NCBI GenBank assembly: GCA_016196925.1
Contig: JACPWS010000016.1
Location: 1 to 50,266, forward strand
Direction of reading: 5' to 3'
Length of the DNA stretch: 50,266 nt
Source of the DNA: Burkholderiales bacterium
GTDB lineage: Bacteria > Pseudomonadota > Gammaproteobacteria > Burkholderiales > Burkholderiaceae_D
Both the position numbers and the translations under genes were made by a program. Shown here piece after piece: positions 37,388 through 45,963 of this stretch. Numbering within the stretch: the stretch's first letter is position 1; each line of letters starts with the position of its first letter. The notes under the pieces are model-generated. The model did not search any database. It was given only the letters and a program-made list of their open reading frames with translations, and was not told the origin of the DNA.

Positions 37388-38017
37388 TTATCCCGGCAAT
37401 TTCCAGTCGAAACGCACCGCCAGCATGCGCAGTGCAAACACCACCACCGTCGCCAATCCGACCGAGACTGCCTGCGCCACGTGCGCCCTGTCCAGCAGCA
37501 GATAGACCCAGCAGCCGGCGAACGAACAAGTCGCGTACAGATGGCCGCGCCGGAATACCAGCGGGATTTCATTGCAGATCATGTCGCGCAACACGCCGCC
37601 GAAAATTCCGGTAATCACGCCCATCATCACGCTGACGAATAACGGCATGTCCGCATCCAGCGCCAGGCTGGTGCCGGTCACGCTGAACAAGCCCAGGCCG
37701 AGCGCATCGGCCAGCACGATCGCCCTTTCGGTCACCGCATGTTGCAAGTGGCGCAAAAACGGCACCGCCAGCAAGGCCAGCACGAAAATCAGTATCGGGT
37801 ATTCCTGATGCTCGACCCAGAATAGCGGCCGCCGGTCCAGCAACAGGTCGCGCAAGCTGCCGCCGCCGAAGGCGGTGATAAAGGCCACGGTAAACACCCC
37901 GACCATATCCATTTTCTTGCGGCGCGCCTCGATGAAGCCGGAGCAAGCGAAAGCCACTATCCCCGTCACTTCCACCGCATGCAGCAGCGTCGTCATCCCC
38001 ACATGTAGTGTCGCCAT
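37388..38017 (-). CDS. Trimeric intracellular cation (TRIC) channel family protein
   Basis: 209 aa, seven membrane helices in two repeats, each with the glycine-rich signature: FACSGFIEARRKKMD...AFGGGSLRDLLL, and FSVTGTSLALDAD...GIFGGVLRDMICNEIPL. This is the UPF0126/YadS group, structurally TRIC-like; some members are glycine transporters. Substrate is uncertain. GGAGAAGC gives the start at 38017; a second Met seven codons in is possible. Confidence 0.9.
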   Translation of the reverse strand: MATLHVGMTTLLHAVEVTGIVAFACSGFIEARRKKMDMVGVFTVAFITAFGGGSLRDLLLDRRPLFWVEHQEYPILIFVLALLAVPFLRHLQHAVTERAIVLADALGLGLFSVTGTSLALDADMPLFVSVMMGVITGIFGGVLRDMICNEIPLVFRRGHLYATCSFAGCWVYLLLDRAHVAQAVSVGLATVVVFALRMLAVRFDWKLPG

Positions 38018-38025
38018 GCTTCTCC

Positions 38026-38111
38026 CTATACTCCCCCATGAAAACTCAATTTTACGCCTGTCGCGCCTGATTTTATTGGCTCATTAAATATACTGGAGGG
38101 GGGTATATTAA
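38026..38111. repeat. GGGAGTATAT intergenic element, copy D (86 bp)
   Basis: The left motif TATACTCCCCC (38027-38037) and the right motif TTAAATATACTGGAGGGGGG followed by TATATTAA (38084-38111) frame an interior. The right motif is nearly the same as that in the 44259-44293 palindrome (TTTAAATATACTGGATGGGA). It lies just upstream of the TRIC gene start. Confidence 0.55.
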
Positions 38112-38149
38112 GTCGCCGTTCAAAAATTATTGCCACATTTGGATCGCTC

Positions 38150-38265
38150 TGGCTGGCGCGCTGCGGCGTTGCTCGTCCTCGCCCCCCCGCCTTCGCGGGG
38201 GCAGGCTACGCTCGCTATGGCTCGTCCTCACGCCTTGCGTCGCATCCCTCCAGAGCCGCCCAAAA
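38150..38265. repeat. Burkholderiales-type GGACGAGC intergenic repeat
   Basis: GCTCGTCCTC is repeated at 38171-38180 and 38220-38229 around a GC hairpin (GCCCCCC...CGGGGGC, 38181-38202). The outer flanks are loosely inverted (CTGGCTGGCGCGCTGCGGCG against CGCCTTGCGTCGCATCCCTCCAG). The reverse reading, GAGGACGAGCCATAGCGAGC, is a phrase seen in intergenic repeats of this order. It is non-coding. Confidence 0.6.
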
Positions 38266-38385
38266 CGTAGCACTTATTTTTTCACGACTCCTAAGGCAAA
38301 AAAACCTCTGCCTTGCGCGAAAATCGGCTAGGCTTATAGCAAGAGTTTGCGCTCCGTTACCGCCAAGAAAAAAAGGGGGGAGCAT

Positions 38386-39480
38386 ATGCGTTTTTTCGAC
38401 TTATCCAGACTGCGCCCGCTGCCGCCGGCGGCCGAGCGCGAGTTAAGCGCCCAGCACGATGCGGAAATCCGGCAACTGTTGCCCATACTGGGACCGCTGT
38501 TCGGTCTGGCCGTGATCTTGTTCAATGTCTGGGATCACCTGATAGCCCCGCAGCAGGCTTGGGGGACGCTGGCGGTGCGCCTGGGCCTGGTCGGCGTAGG
38601 TTCCCTGGCTTACCTGCCGACCCGCTTGCCGTGGAACGCGGTGCAACGTTGCGGTTTTATTTACTGGACCCATGTCTGCGCCATCATTCTCAGCGAATTC
38701 CTGTTGCAGAACGGTTTTTTATATGGCTTGAGCGGGCTGACCGCCTGCGTGTTCACGGTATCGGTGATCACCTTGCGCGTCACAACCTATTTGCTGATAC
38801 TCAGCGTGCCATCCTTGCTGTTTGTGCTACTGAGCGCGATCAGCCTGCCCTGGCTGATGGTCGTCAACGGCTTGATGATGTATCTGTTCGCACTGAGCCT
38901 GGCCGGTATCGTGATGCTGGTGATACGTTCTTCCCGCCAAAAAGCTTATTTATCCGAGCAGCAATTGCTGCACCTGTCGCGCCACGACAGCCTGACCGGC
39001 GCTTATAACCGCGGCTACCTGACCGAACTGGCGGAGCGCGAACTGGCTGTATCCAGACGGTACGGCCGGCCGCTGGCGGTCGCCATGCTCGATATCGACC
39101 ACTTCAAACAAGTCAACGACAACTATGGCCACGCCGTCGGCGACCGGGCGATACAGGCGCTGGTCGATGCTTGCACGCAAAATTTACGCGCGATCGACCA
39201 TTTCGGCAGGACCGGCGGAGAGGAATTCGTCTGCGTATTGCCGGAAACCGGGGACGCCGAAGCGGTTTTATGCGCCGAGCGCCTGCGCCTGTGTCTGGCG
39301 GCACTCGGGATAGCGACCGAACAAGGAAACTTGCAGTTTACGGTCAGCATAGGGGTGGCCGTCTTAAATTCCCGCCATGCCGACTGGGATGCGCTATTAA
39401 AAGACGCCGACAGCGCACTGTATCGCGCCAAGCGCGAAGGACGGAACCGGGTGGTGCTGGCGCCTCCGCCTGTGCGCTAA
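38386..39480 (+). CDS. Membrane-bound diguanylate cyclase (GGDEF)
   Basis: 364 aa from ATG 38386 (GGGGGGAG upstream). Six or so membrane helices (about 33-190) form the sensor part. The GGDEF domain starts near 205: RHDSLTGAYNRGYL, LDIDHFKQVNDNYGHAVGD, and the active site GGEEF at about 286-290. An inhibitory I-site RxxD (RAID) sits five residues before it, so product feedback is expected. It makes c-di-GMP, the ligand of the PilZ protein at 3.2 kb. It has no operon partner. Confidence 0.93.
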   Translation: MRFFDLSRLRPLPPAAERELSAQHDAEIRQLLPILGPLFGLAVILFNVWDHLIAPQQAWGTLAVRLGLVGVGSLAYLPTRLPWNAVQRCGFIYWTHVCAIILSEFLLQNGFLYGLSGLTACVFTVSVITLRVTTYLLILSVPSLLFVLLSAISLPWLMVVNGLMMYLFALSLAGIVMLVIRSSRQKAYLSEQQLLHLSRHDSLTGAYNRGYLTELAERELAVSRRYGRPLAVAMLDIDHFKQVNDNYGHAVGDRAIQALVDACTQNLRAIDHFGRTGGEEFVCVLPETGDAEAVLCAERLRLCLAALGIATEQGNLQFTVSIGVAVLNSRHADWDALLKDADSALYRAKREGRNRVVLAPPPVR

Positions 39481-39534
39481 GCCTCCTGCCGTCGAGCCGC
39501 TCTCCTGCGCTCGCGCAATCCGCGCTTTCCATTG

Positions 39535-39540
39535 TATAAT
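39535..39540 (+). promoter_or_regulatory. Possible -10 box for rpmE2
   Basis: A perfect TATAAT sits 130 bp before the rpmE2 start; no good -35 is seen at 16-18 bp. If real, the leader is about 120 nt and could carry control by ribosomal protein or zinc; I see no Zur-like palindrome. Confidence 0.3.
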
Positions 39541-39669
39541 CGCGGGCTTGGCATTTCGGCGTTCGAAAGTCAAGATTATTTCAACTCAGGCAAGTGATAA
39601 GCAATCGGGTCAAGAAGCAGGGCGACCGACGAAGTGCGTATTGGCTACCCAACTTATTCAGAGGCAAGC

Positions 39670-39936
39670 ATGAAAGACGGCATCCACCCAAATTATCGCG
39701 AAGTGTTGTTCCACGACGTTTCCAACGATTTCAAATTCGTTACCCGTTCCACTATCGGCACTAGAGAAAAAATGGAATTCGAAGGTAAAGAATACCCTCT
39801 GGTGAAGATCGAGGTTTCTGCGGAATCCCATCCTTTCTACACCGGCAAACACAAAATCGTCGATACCGCTGGCCGCGTTGAGAAATTCCGCCAGAAGTTC
39901 GGCAAAGTCGGTTCCAAGACCGCTGTCGCCGAATAA
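39670..39936 (+). CDS. rpmE2: 50S ribosomal protein L31 type B
   Basis: 88 aa from ATG 39670 after GAGGCAAGC. It belongs to the zinc-free paralogue class: [23 protein letters not shown], with no CxxC ribbon and an extended C-terminal tail. In many bacteria this form replaces the zinc-binding L31 during zinc shortage; here whether a type A copy exists elsewhere cannot be seen. A strong terminator follows. Confidence 0.96.
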   Translation: MKDGIHPNYREVLFHDVSNDFKFVTRSTIGTREKMEFEGKEYPLVKIEVSAESHPFYTGKHKIVDTAGRVEKFRQKFGKVGSKTAVAE

Positions 39937-39960
39937 GCAAGGCAGTACCACGGTTTATCA

Positions 39961-39987
39961 AAAAAGGCAGCTCAGGCTGCCTTTTTT
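39961..39987 (+). terminator. Intrinsic terminator after rpmE2
   Basis: AAAAAGGCAGC - TCAG - GCTGCCTTTTTT forms a perfect hairpin with a U6 tail, 24 bp past the stop codon. Confidence 0.95.
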
Positions 39988-40036
39988 ACTGCAGCCTCCC
40001 CTAAAATAAGCATCCTTTTCCGCCCCGCACCGAGAT

Positions 40037-41755
40037 ATGAAGCCAGTCCGACTTCCTGCCGCCGCCACGACCGCGCTCCCGCGCTGGGTCATCTTCGTCC
40101 TGTGCCTGCTCTACATCCTGCCCGGCCTGATAGCCCGCGATCCGTGGAAAGGCGACGACGCCGCCAGTTTCGGCATCATGTGGACCATGGCGCACGGCGG
40201 TCTGGCAGATTGGCTATGGCCGCATATCGTCGGCTTGCCGATGCCGGAAGAAGGGCCGCTGGCATTCTGGCTGGGCGCGCTCTGCATCAAGCTGCTGGGC
40301 GGCATCGTCGGCGATCCCCTGGCGGCGCGCTGCGCTACCGCACTGTTTTTTTTGCTCGGCGCGGTCTCGGTCTGGTACGCCACTTACCTGCTCGGCCGCC
40401 GCAGCGAGGCGCAACCGCTGAAGCTGGCCTTCGGCGGCGAACCGGCGCCGCGCGATTTCGGCCGCACCCTGGCCGACGGCGCCTTGCTGATCTATCTGGC
40501 TTGCCTCGGCTTGCTGGTGCGCAGCCATGAAACCAGCGCCGAAACCCTGCAAATCTCGCTGATCGCCTACTCGCTGTACTTATGCGTCCGCCTGTTCGAC
40601 CAGGCCAGCAAACGCGCCGCGCTCAAGCTCGGTCTCGCCCTGGGCTTGCTGGTGCTGACACGCGGCTGGGTATTGCCGCTGGCGCTGTGGCTTAGCCTGA
40701 TTGCGCTGTGCCTGTATCGCCAGCAAAGACATCTGTTGAAACTGATACTGCCGGCCTTGCCGCTGGCGTTCGCCGTCACCAGCGTCTGGCTGATCGCGAT
40801 TTCCGCGCTCCGCCCTTTCGACAGCTCGCCCTATCCGGCCTGGATGCTGTGGAATTACCGCCAGCTCAGCCTGCCCAACCTGGACAGCATCGCTTATTTC
40901 TTCCGGTACGGCATCTGGTTTACCTGGCCGGCCTGGCCGTTTGCCGGCTGGGCCATCTACGCCTGGCGCAAACAAGAAAGGGCCTTGCACATTTCCCTGC
41001 CGGCCGCCTTCGTCGCCTGCTTTATCTTGCTGGCCCTGCTGAACCATCATTCCGAAGAGAGCATCTTGCTCCCCATCTTGCCGCCGCTGGCGATACTGGC
41101 GGCGTTCGGCTTGCCGACCATGAAGCGCAGCGCCATCAATGCGGTCGACTGGTTCGCGGTGATGGTGCTGACCGGCGTGGCCAGCTTTATCTGGCTGGCC
41201 TGGATCGCCGGACAGACCGGCTGGCCGCCCCGCCTGGCCGCCAAAGTGCTGGCGCTGGCGCCCGGCTTCCAGCCGAGTTTCCAGCCCCTGGTGTTTCTGA
41301 TCGCGCTGGCGGCCAGCATCGCCTGGTTCCGCCTGGTCTACTGGCGCATCTCGCGCCAGCCGGCCGTGCTGTGGCGCGCGGTGGTGCTGTCCAGCGGCGG
41401 CGTGATCCTGTGCTGGCTATTGCTGCTGAGCCTGTGGCTGCCCTGGATCAATCACCGCATCAGTTATGCAGCGGTGGCGCAAGAGCTGGCGCAGCAATTG
41501 CCGCCGTCGTATGACTGCGTGGAAGCCCACATAGGCCCGTCGCAACGCGCCACCTTCGCTTATTTCGGCGGGATACGCTTTGCCGGTTTTTCCGACCACG
41601 ATTGTTCGCTGTTGCTGGTGCAGGGCAACCGCACGGTGCCGGGCGAATCGCTGATCCCCCTGCTGTATCAGGCCGAGCAATGGAAAACGGTCTGGAACGG
41701 CCGCCGGGCCGCCGACCAGGATGAATTGTTCACCCTGTATCGCCGCAAGCAGTAA
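40037..41755 (+). CDS. ArnT-like membrane glycosyltransferase (GT-C/GT83-like)
   Basis: 572 aa, about 12 membrane helices. The first periplasmic loop holds the GT-C acidic motif RDPWKGDDAASFGIMW (about 34-49) and a second GLPMPEEGPLAFWLGAL, typical of ArnT/PMT-type lipid-linked sugar transferases. The C-terminal periplasmic domain (about 470-572) has two cysteines (DCVEAH and HDCSLL). It probably moves a sugar from undecaprenyl phosphate to an envelope glycan or lipid; no arn genes lie nearby, so lipid A modification with aminoarabinose is not shown. It is coupled to the MATE gene by a 1-bp overlap. Confidence 0.82.
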   Translation: MKPVRLPAAATTALPRWVIFVLCLLYILPGLIARDPWKGDDAASFGIMWTMAHGGLADWLWPHIVGLPMPEEGPLAFWLGALCIKLLGGIVGDPLAARCATALFFLLGAVSVWYATYLLGRRSEAQPLKLAFGGEPAPRDFGRTLADGALLIYLACLGLLVRSHETSAETLQISLIAYSLYLCVRLFDQASKRAALKLGLALGLLVLTRGWVLPLALWLSLIALCLYRQQRHLLKLILPALPLAFAVTSVWLIAISALRPFDSSPYPAWMLWNYRQLSLPNLDSIAYFFRYGIWFTWPAWPFAGWAIYAWRKQERALHISLPAAFVACFILLALLNHHSEESILLPILPPLAILAAFGLPTMKRSAINAVDWFAVMVLTGVASFIWLAWIAGQTGWPPRLAAKVLALAPGFQPSFQPLVFLIALAASIAWFRLVYWRISRQPAVLWRAVVLSSGGVILCWLLLLSLWLPWINHRISYAAVAQELAQQLPPSYDCVEAHIGPSQRATFAYFGGIRFAGFSDHDCSLLLVQGNRTVPGESLIPLLYQAEQWKTVWNGRRAADQDELFTLYRRKQ

Positions 41756-43140
41756 TGCCCTGCGCTCTGCCCACCCTGCCGGCCAGCCTGCAGCGCATCG
41801 CGGCGCTGGCCTGGCCTATGCTGATCGGCCAGCTGGCCGTGGTCGGCAACGGCGTGATCGACACCGCCATGACCGCGCGTTTTTCAGCCACCGACCTGGC
41901 GGCACTGGCGATAGGTATCTCGATTTACGTCAGCATTTTTGTCGGCCTGAACGGCGTGCTGCAGGCGATTTCGCCGGCGATAGCGCAATTGTTCGGCGCC
42001 CGCCAATACCGGCAGATAGGCGCAGAACTGAAACAAGGCATCTGGCTGGGATTTTTTCTGGCCGGCACAGGTTGCCTGATCCTGACTTTTCCGCAAGGCT
42101 TGCTCGCGATTGCGCAAGCCTCACCGCTGCTGAATCAAAAAGCCGCGCTGTACCTGCAAATCCTGGCACTGGCCCTGCCGGCCACATTGGCGTTCCGGAT
42201 TTACGGCGCGCTGAATAATGCGCTCGGCCGCCCCAAGATGGTCATGCTGATACAGCTGGCCGCACTTGCGCTGAAAATACCGCTGAACACCCTGTTCATT
42301 TTCGGCGGTCTCGGTATCCCGGCCATGGGCGGCCCCGGTTGCGCCGCGGCCACCGCCGTCAGCGCCTGGCTGATGGCGCTCAGCGGCTGGCTGATCCTGC
42401 GCCATGTGAAGCATTACGAACTGTTCTGCCTGTTCGGCAGCGGCTGGGTCAGGCCACAGTGGCCGGCTTTGCGCAGCCTGCTCCGACTCGGCATCCCGAT
42501 GGGACTCAGCTACCTGATCGAAGTCACCGGCTACGCCTTCATGGCACTGTTCATCGCCCGCCTCGGCGAAATCGCGGTGTCCGGCCATCAACTGACCGCC
42601 AACTTCGGCACCATCCTGTACATGCTGCCGCTGGCGATTGCCAGCGCCACCGGCACCCTGGTGGCGCAAGCGATAGGCGCCGGCCAATTACAGGCCGCCC
42701 GCCGCACCGGCAATGCCGGCATTCTGCTGGCCGCCATGCTCGCCGTCCCGCTGGGGCTGGCGATCTGGTTGGCGCGCACCCGGATTCTGCACGCCTACAC
42801 CGACCAGCCGGCCATCATCGCCGCCGCCCTGCCGCTATTCCTGTTCATCGCGGTTTACCAATTGTTCGATGCGATCCAGGTATGCGTCGCCTTCATCCTG
42901 CGCGCCTACAAAATCGCCGTCGTGCCGACCATCCTGTACGCCGTCGCGCTGTGGGGCGTGGGCCTGGGCGGCGGTTACCTGCTCGGCCTCGACCCGTTCC
43001 AGATCAGCCCGCCCGCATTGCGCGGCGCGGCCGGCTTCTGGATGGCCAACAGCACCAGCCTCGCCCTGGCCGCGGCCGGTTTGTATTGCTATCTGAAACG
43101 GATACAAAGAAAAATCGAGAGCCAGGCCGCCAGTATCTGA
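41755..43140 (+). CDS. MATE family efflux transporter
   Basis: 461 aa, 12 helices in two MatE halves. N-half: LAWPMLIGQLAVVGNGVIDTAMTARFSATDLAALAIG. C-half: LGIPMGLSYLIEVTGYAFMALFIARLGEIAVSGHQLT. This is NorM-like cation-coupled drug/metabolite export. It starts with ATG inside TAATG of the glycosyltransferase gene, so the two are translated together, though a functional link (for example export of a glycosylated product) is only speculative. Confidence 0.93.
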   Translation: MPCALPTLPASLQRIAALAWPMLIGQLAVVGNGVIDTAMTARFSATDLAALAIGISIYVSIFVGLNGVLQAISPAIAQLFGARQYRQIGAELKQGIWLGFFLAGTGCLILTFPQGLLAIAQASPLLNQKAALYLQILALALPATLAFRIYGALNNALGRPKMVMLIQLAALALKIPLNTLFIFGGLGIPAMGGPGCAAATAVSAWLMALSGWLILRHVKHYELFCLFGSGWVRPQWPALRSLLRLGIPMGLSYLIEVTGYAFMALFIARLGEIAVSGHQLTANFGTILYMLPLAIASATGTLVAQAIGAGQLQAARRTGNAGILLAAMLAVPLGLAIWLARTRILHAYTDQPAIIAAALPLFLFIAVYQLFDAIQVCVAFILRAYKIAVVPTILYAVALWGVGLGGGYLLGLDPFQISPPALRGAAGFWMANSTSLALAAAGLYCYLKRIQRKIESQAASI

Positions 43141-43190
43141 GCGAAATCCCGGCAATTTGCAGCATCGCCGATGACGAACGAACCACGGTA

Positions 43191-43219
43191 TTGCAAATTT
43201 CAGGCAAGCCTGTCATAAT
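43191..43219 (+). promoter_or_regulatory. tRNA-Leu promoter
   Basis: TTGCAA (43191-43196) and CATAAT (43214-43219) are 17 bp apart, putting the transcript start near 43226, 7 nt before the tRNA. Confidence 0.75.
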
Positions 43220-43232
43220 CTCGTTCTGCGTT

Positions 43233-43317
43233 GCCGAGATGGCGGAATAGGTAGACGCACGGGACTCAAAATCCCGCGCCGCAAGGCGTGCCGGTTCGAT
43301 TCCGGCTCTCGGCACCA
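43233..43317 (+). tRNA. tRNA-Leu (CAA)
   Basis: 85 nt including encoded CCA. The acceptor GCCGAGA pairs with TCTCGGC. The anticodon stem CGGGA/TCCCG encloses loop CTCAAAA, so the anticodon is CAA (reads UUG). A long variable arm (CGCCGCAAGGCG) identifies a class II tRNA. T arm GCCGG-TTCGATT-CCGGC. Confidence 0.97.
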
Positions 43318-43328
43318 ACAGCATTGAT

Positions 43329-43353
43329 AAGGCTCTCTTCGGAGGGCCTTTTT
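43329..43353 (+). terminator. Terminator after tRNA-Leu
   Basis: AAGGCTCTC - TTCG - GAGGGCCTT forms a UNCG-type hairpin with one G-U pair and ends in a short T-run (TTTTT overlapping the stem end). Confidence 0.85.
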
Positions 43354-43455
43354 GCTTTTCGGCGCCCTCGCCAGCGCGTGCATGCTAGGCCGCAATGCAG
43401 TGCAGCCCTACGGAAGCACTATGATGAATACTTGGCCGCTTGTCATGCCGACGTC

Positions 43456-44205
43456 ATGCTCACCGCAAACTTCCGCTTCTACGAAGAATTGAACGACTTC
43501 CTGCCCCCCGGGCGGCGCGGGGTGGCGTTCGATTGCCCATGCGCGCAGGCGGCGACGGTCAAGCACATGATAGAGGCGCTCGGCGTGCCGCATACTGAAG
43601 TCGAGCTGCTGCTGGTGAACGGCGTATCGGTCGATTTCGCTTACCTGCTGCAAGACGGCGACCGGGTGGCGGTCTATCCCATGTTCGAGGCGTTCGACGT
43701 CAGCCCCCTGCTGCGGGTGCGCACTCAGCCCTTGCGCGTGTTGCGCTTCGTGGCCGATGCGCATCTGGGCGGTCTGGCCCGGCTGTTGCGCATGGCGGGC
43801 TTCGACACGCTGTACGATAACAATTTCAACGACGGCGAGATCGCCGCCATCGCCGAGCGCCAGCAACGCATCGTGCTGAGCCGCGATCGCGAGTTGCTCA
43901 AGCGCCGCAACATCACGCACGGCTGCTATCTGCACACGATCAAGCCGGCGCAGCAATTGCGCGAACTTTACGAGCGCCTGGATCTGGCGCGCAGCGCGCG
44001 GCCGTTCACGCTGTGCCTGCATTGCAATGCGCCTTTGCATGCGGTCGCCAAGGCAGAGGTGCTGGATCGGATTCCGCCGCGGGTGCGCGCCTATTACGAG
44101 GTTTTCAGCCTGTGCGACGCCTGCCAGCGCGTGTTCTGGCAAGGCTCGCACTGGCAGCGTATGCGTGCGCTGCTGAACGAACTGTCGGACCCGCCGTTTA
44201 CCTAG
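43456..44205 (+). CDS. Mut7-C ubiquitin-like plus Mut7-C RNase domain protein
   Basis: 249 aa from ATG 43456; the reading frame upstream runs back into tRNA-Leu, so it cannot all be coding. The N-terminal ubiquitin/ThiS-like domain (about 1-85) has MLTANFRFYEELNDFLPP and VNGVSVDFAYLLQDGDRVAVYP. The C-terminal Mut7-C PIN-type RNase domain (about 95-240) has RFVADAHLGGLARLLRMAGFDTLYDN, IVLSRDRELLKRR and a CLHCN...CDACQRVFW zinc ribbon. The RNA target is unknown. No good Shine-Dalgarno is seen. Confidence 0.85.
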   Translation: MLTANFRFYEELNDFLPPGRRGVAFDCPCAQAATVKHMIEALGVPHTEVELLLVNGVSVDFAYLLQDGDRVAVYPMFEAFDVSPLLRVRTQPLRVLRFVADAHLGGLARLLRMAGFDTLYDNNFNDGEIAAIAERQQRIVLSRDRELLKRRNITHGCYLHTIKPAQQLRELYERLDLARSARPFTLCLHCNAPLHAVAKAEVLDRIPPRVRAYYEVFSLCDACQRVFWQGSHWQRMRALLNELSDPPFT

Positions 44206-44210
44206 AAAAA

Positions 44211-44293
44211 TAGGGAGTATGTTACAAAACAAGCCTACCGTCAGCGAATATAAAAGGGGGTTTAAATATACTGGATGGGAGTATATTTAAACC
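44211..44293. repeat. GGGAGTATAT intergenic element, copy A (83 bp), with 14-bp perfect stem
   Basis: The left end TAGGGAGTATGTTACAAAAC is at 44211-44230. The right end is a perfect inverted repeat GGTTTAAATATACT (44259-44272) / AGTATATTTAAACC (44280-44293) around GGATGGG. The interior shares CGTCAG and ATAAAAGG-like strings with the copy at 21724. It lies between the convergent Mut7-C and FGGY kinase genes and could also act as a terminator stem. Confidence 0.65.
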
Positions 44294-44358
44294 TCGGAAG
44301 CGGGTCGCGAGCGCGATAGCGGGCTGGCCGCCGCGCCGCAACGCGATTCCGGCACGCC

Positions 44359-45921
44359 TCAGTGCAGGCGCGGGTAGCCAGTGATTTGCTGGATGTCGCG
44401 GTACAGCGGTTGCAGGCGCCGGTACATTTTCTGATACACGCGCTGATACAGCGCCTCATAGATTTGCCGGTTTTGCGCGATCGGTTCGAAGGTCTGGCCG
44501 ATGCGTGTCATGGACTGGATCGCGCTGGAAAAATCGGGGTATAAACCGAGCCCGACCGCCGCGTCGATCGCCGCGCCGAGGCCGGACGTCTCGTAGATAT
44601 GCGGCCTTGCGGTCGGCAAGCCGAAGATGTCGGCCGTCAGTTGCATCGCGGCGTCGCTTTGCGAGCCGCCGCCGGACACGCGCAATTCGGTGATCGCCAC
44701 GCCGCTGCGCTTCTCTATGCGCTCTTTGCCTTCGCGCAGCGCATACGCCAAGCCTTCGAGGATGGCGCGGTACATGTGGGCGCGCGTATGCACGTCGCCG
44801 AAACCGATGATGGCGCCCTTGGCTTCCGCGCCCGGCACTTTGATGCCGGGCGTCCAGTACGGTTGCAGCATCAAGCCCATGGAGCCGGGCGGCACGGCGT
44901 TCACCAGTTCGTCAAATAATTCTTCGGCGGCGACGCCTTGCTGCGAGGCTTGCGCTTGTTCGTGATGGCCGAATTGCTCCTTGAACCAGTTGACCATCCA
45001 GTAGCCGCGGAAAATCTGCACTTCGGTGCTGTATGCGCCCGGGATCGCGGCCGGGTAAGGCGGGATAAACGAGGTGACTTCCAGGTATTTGCTGCTGGTG
45101 GTGTTGATGGTGGCGGTGGTGCCGTAGCTGAGGCAGCCGATGTGCGGCTGCTGGCAGCCGGCGCCTATCACTTCGCACGCCTTGTCGGCCGCGGCCGCCA
45201 GCAAAGGCGTGCCGGGCAGGATGCCGGTGTCGGCCGCCGCGGCGGCGCTGATCTGGCCGATGACGGTACCGGGCGGCACCAGTTCCGGCAAGGATTCCGG
45301 CCTGATCGCCAGCGCCTGCCATTTCCAGTCGTTCTTGCCGGCCCATTGCAGGCGCTTGTAATCGAAAGGCAGATAGCCGACTTGCGAACCGATGGAATCG
45401 ATGAAGCTGCCGCACATGCGGTAGTTAAGATAGCCCGACAGCATCAGGTATTTATCGGTCTGCGCCCAGATCCCGGGCTGATGCGCCTTGATCCAGTTGG
45501 CTTCGGCTTCGCCGCGGAAATAATTGATGGTGCTTTCCACGCCGGCCAGTTTGAACGCCATGCGCCACAGCGGATGGATGGGCGGCACCTGGTCGGTGCG
45601 GCGCTGATCGAGCCAGGTGATGGCCGGACGCAGCGGCTTGCCGTGCCGGTCGAGGTTGATCATGGTGCCGCGCTGGGTGGTGACCGCGACCCCGTGCACG
45701 GCGGCCGGAGCGATGCCGCTCTGCGCCCACAAGCGCCGGCAAGCGGTGCACACGGCTTGCCAGTAATCTTCGGGATCGTGTTCGGCCCAGCCGGGATGAT
45801 CTGAGAAATACGCTTCCAGATGCACCTGCGCCTTGGCGACGATATTGCCGTGCAAATCGAACAGCAGAGCGCGCACGCTTTGCGTGCCGTTGTCGATCGA
45901 CAGGATGTATTGCTTGGACAT
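44359..45921 (-). CDS. FGGY-family carbohydrate kinase
   Basis: 520 aa. The actin-like ATPase halves begin YILSIDNGTQSVRALLFDLHG and contain the FGGY marks YGTTATINTTSSKY and RVSGGGSQSDAAMQLTADIFGLP. It phosphorylates a sugar, polyol or glycerol-like triol. The substrate cannot be read from sequence: GlpK is shorter on average and lacks the TTQRGTMINLDRHGKPL form seen here, so a xylulokinase/GlpK-like outlier is likely. GAGGTAC lies before the ATG. It is last in a minus-strand operon, 42 bp after the dehydrogenase gene. Confidence 0.88.
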   Translation of the reverse strand: MSKQYILSIDNGTQSVRALLFDLHGNIVAKAQVHLEAYFSDHPGWAEHDPEDYWQAVCTACRRLWAQSGIAPAAVHGVAVTTQRGTMINLDRHGKPLRPAITWLDQRRTDQVPPIHPLWRMAFKLAGVESTINYFRGEAEANWIKAHQPGIWAQTDKYLMLSGYLNYRMCGSFIDSIGSQVGYLPFDYKRLQWAGKNDWKWQALAIRPESLPELVPPGTVIGQISAAAAADTGILPGTPLLAAAADKACEVIGAGCQQPHIGCLSYGTTATINTTSSKYLEVTSFIPPYPAAIPGAYSTEVQIFRGYWMVNWFKEQFGHHEQAQASQQGVAAEELFDELVNAVPPGSMGLMLQPYWTPGIKVPGAEAKGAIIGFGDVHTRAHMYRAILEGLAYALREGKERIEKRSGVAITELRVSGGGSQSDAAMQLTADIFGLPTARPHIYETSGLGAAIDAAVGLGLYPDFSSAIQSMTRIGQTFEPIAQNRQIYEALYQRVYQKMYRRLQPLYRDIQQITGYPRLH

Positions 45922-45963
45922 GCGTACCTCAGATTTTTATAGTTGTATTTTCCGTAGCCGGCG

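Noticed and set aside
43288..43455. N-terminal extension of the Mut7-C protein
   Set aside because: The frame runs back through tRNA-Leu and its terminator; the domain starts at 43456.
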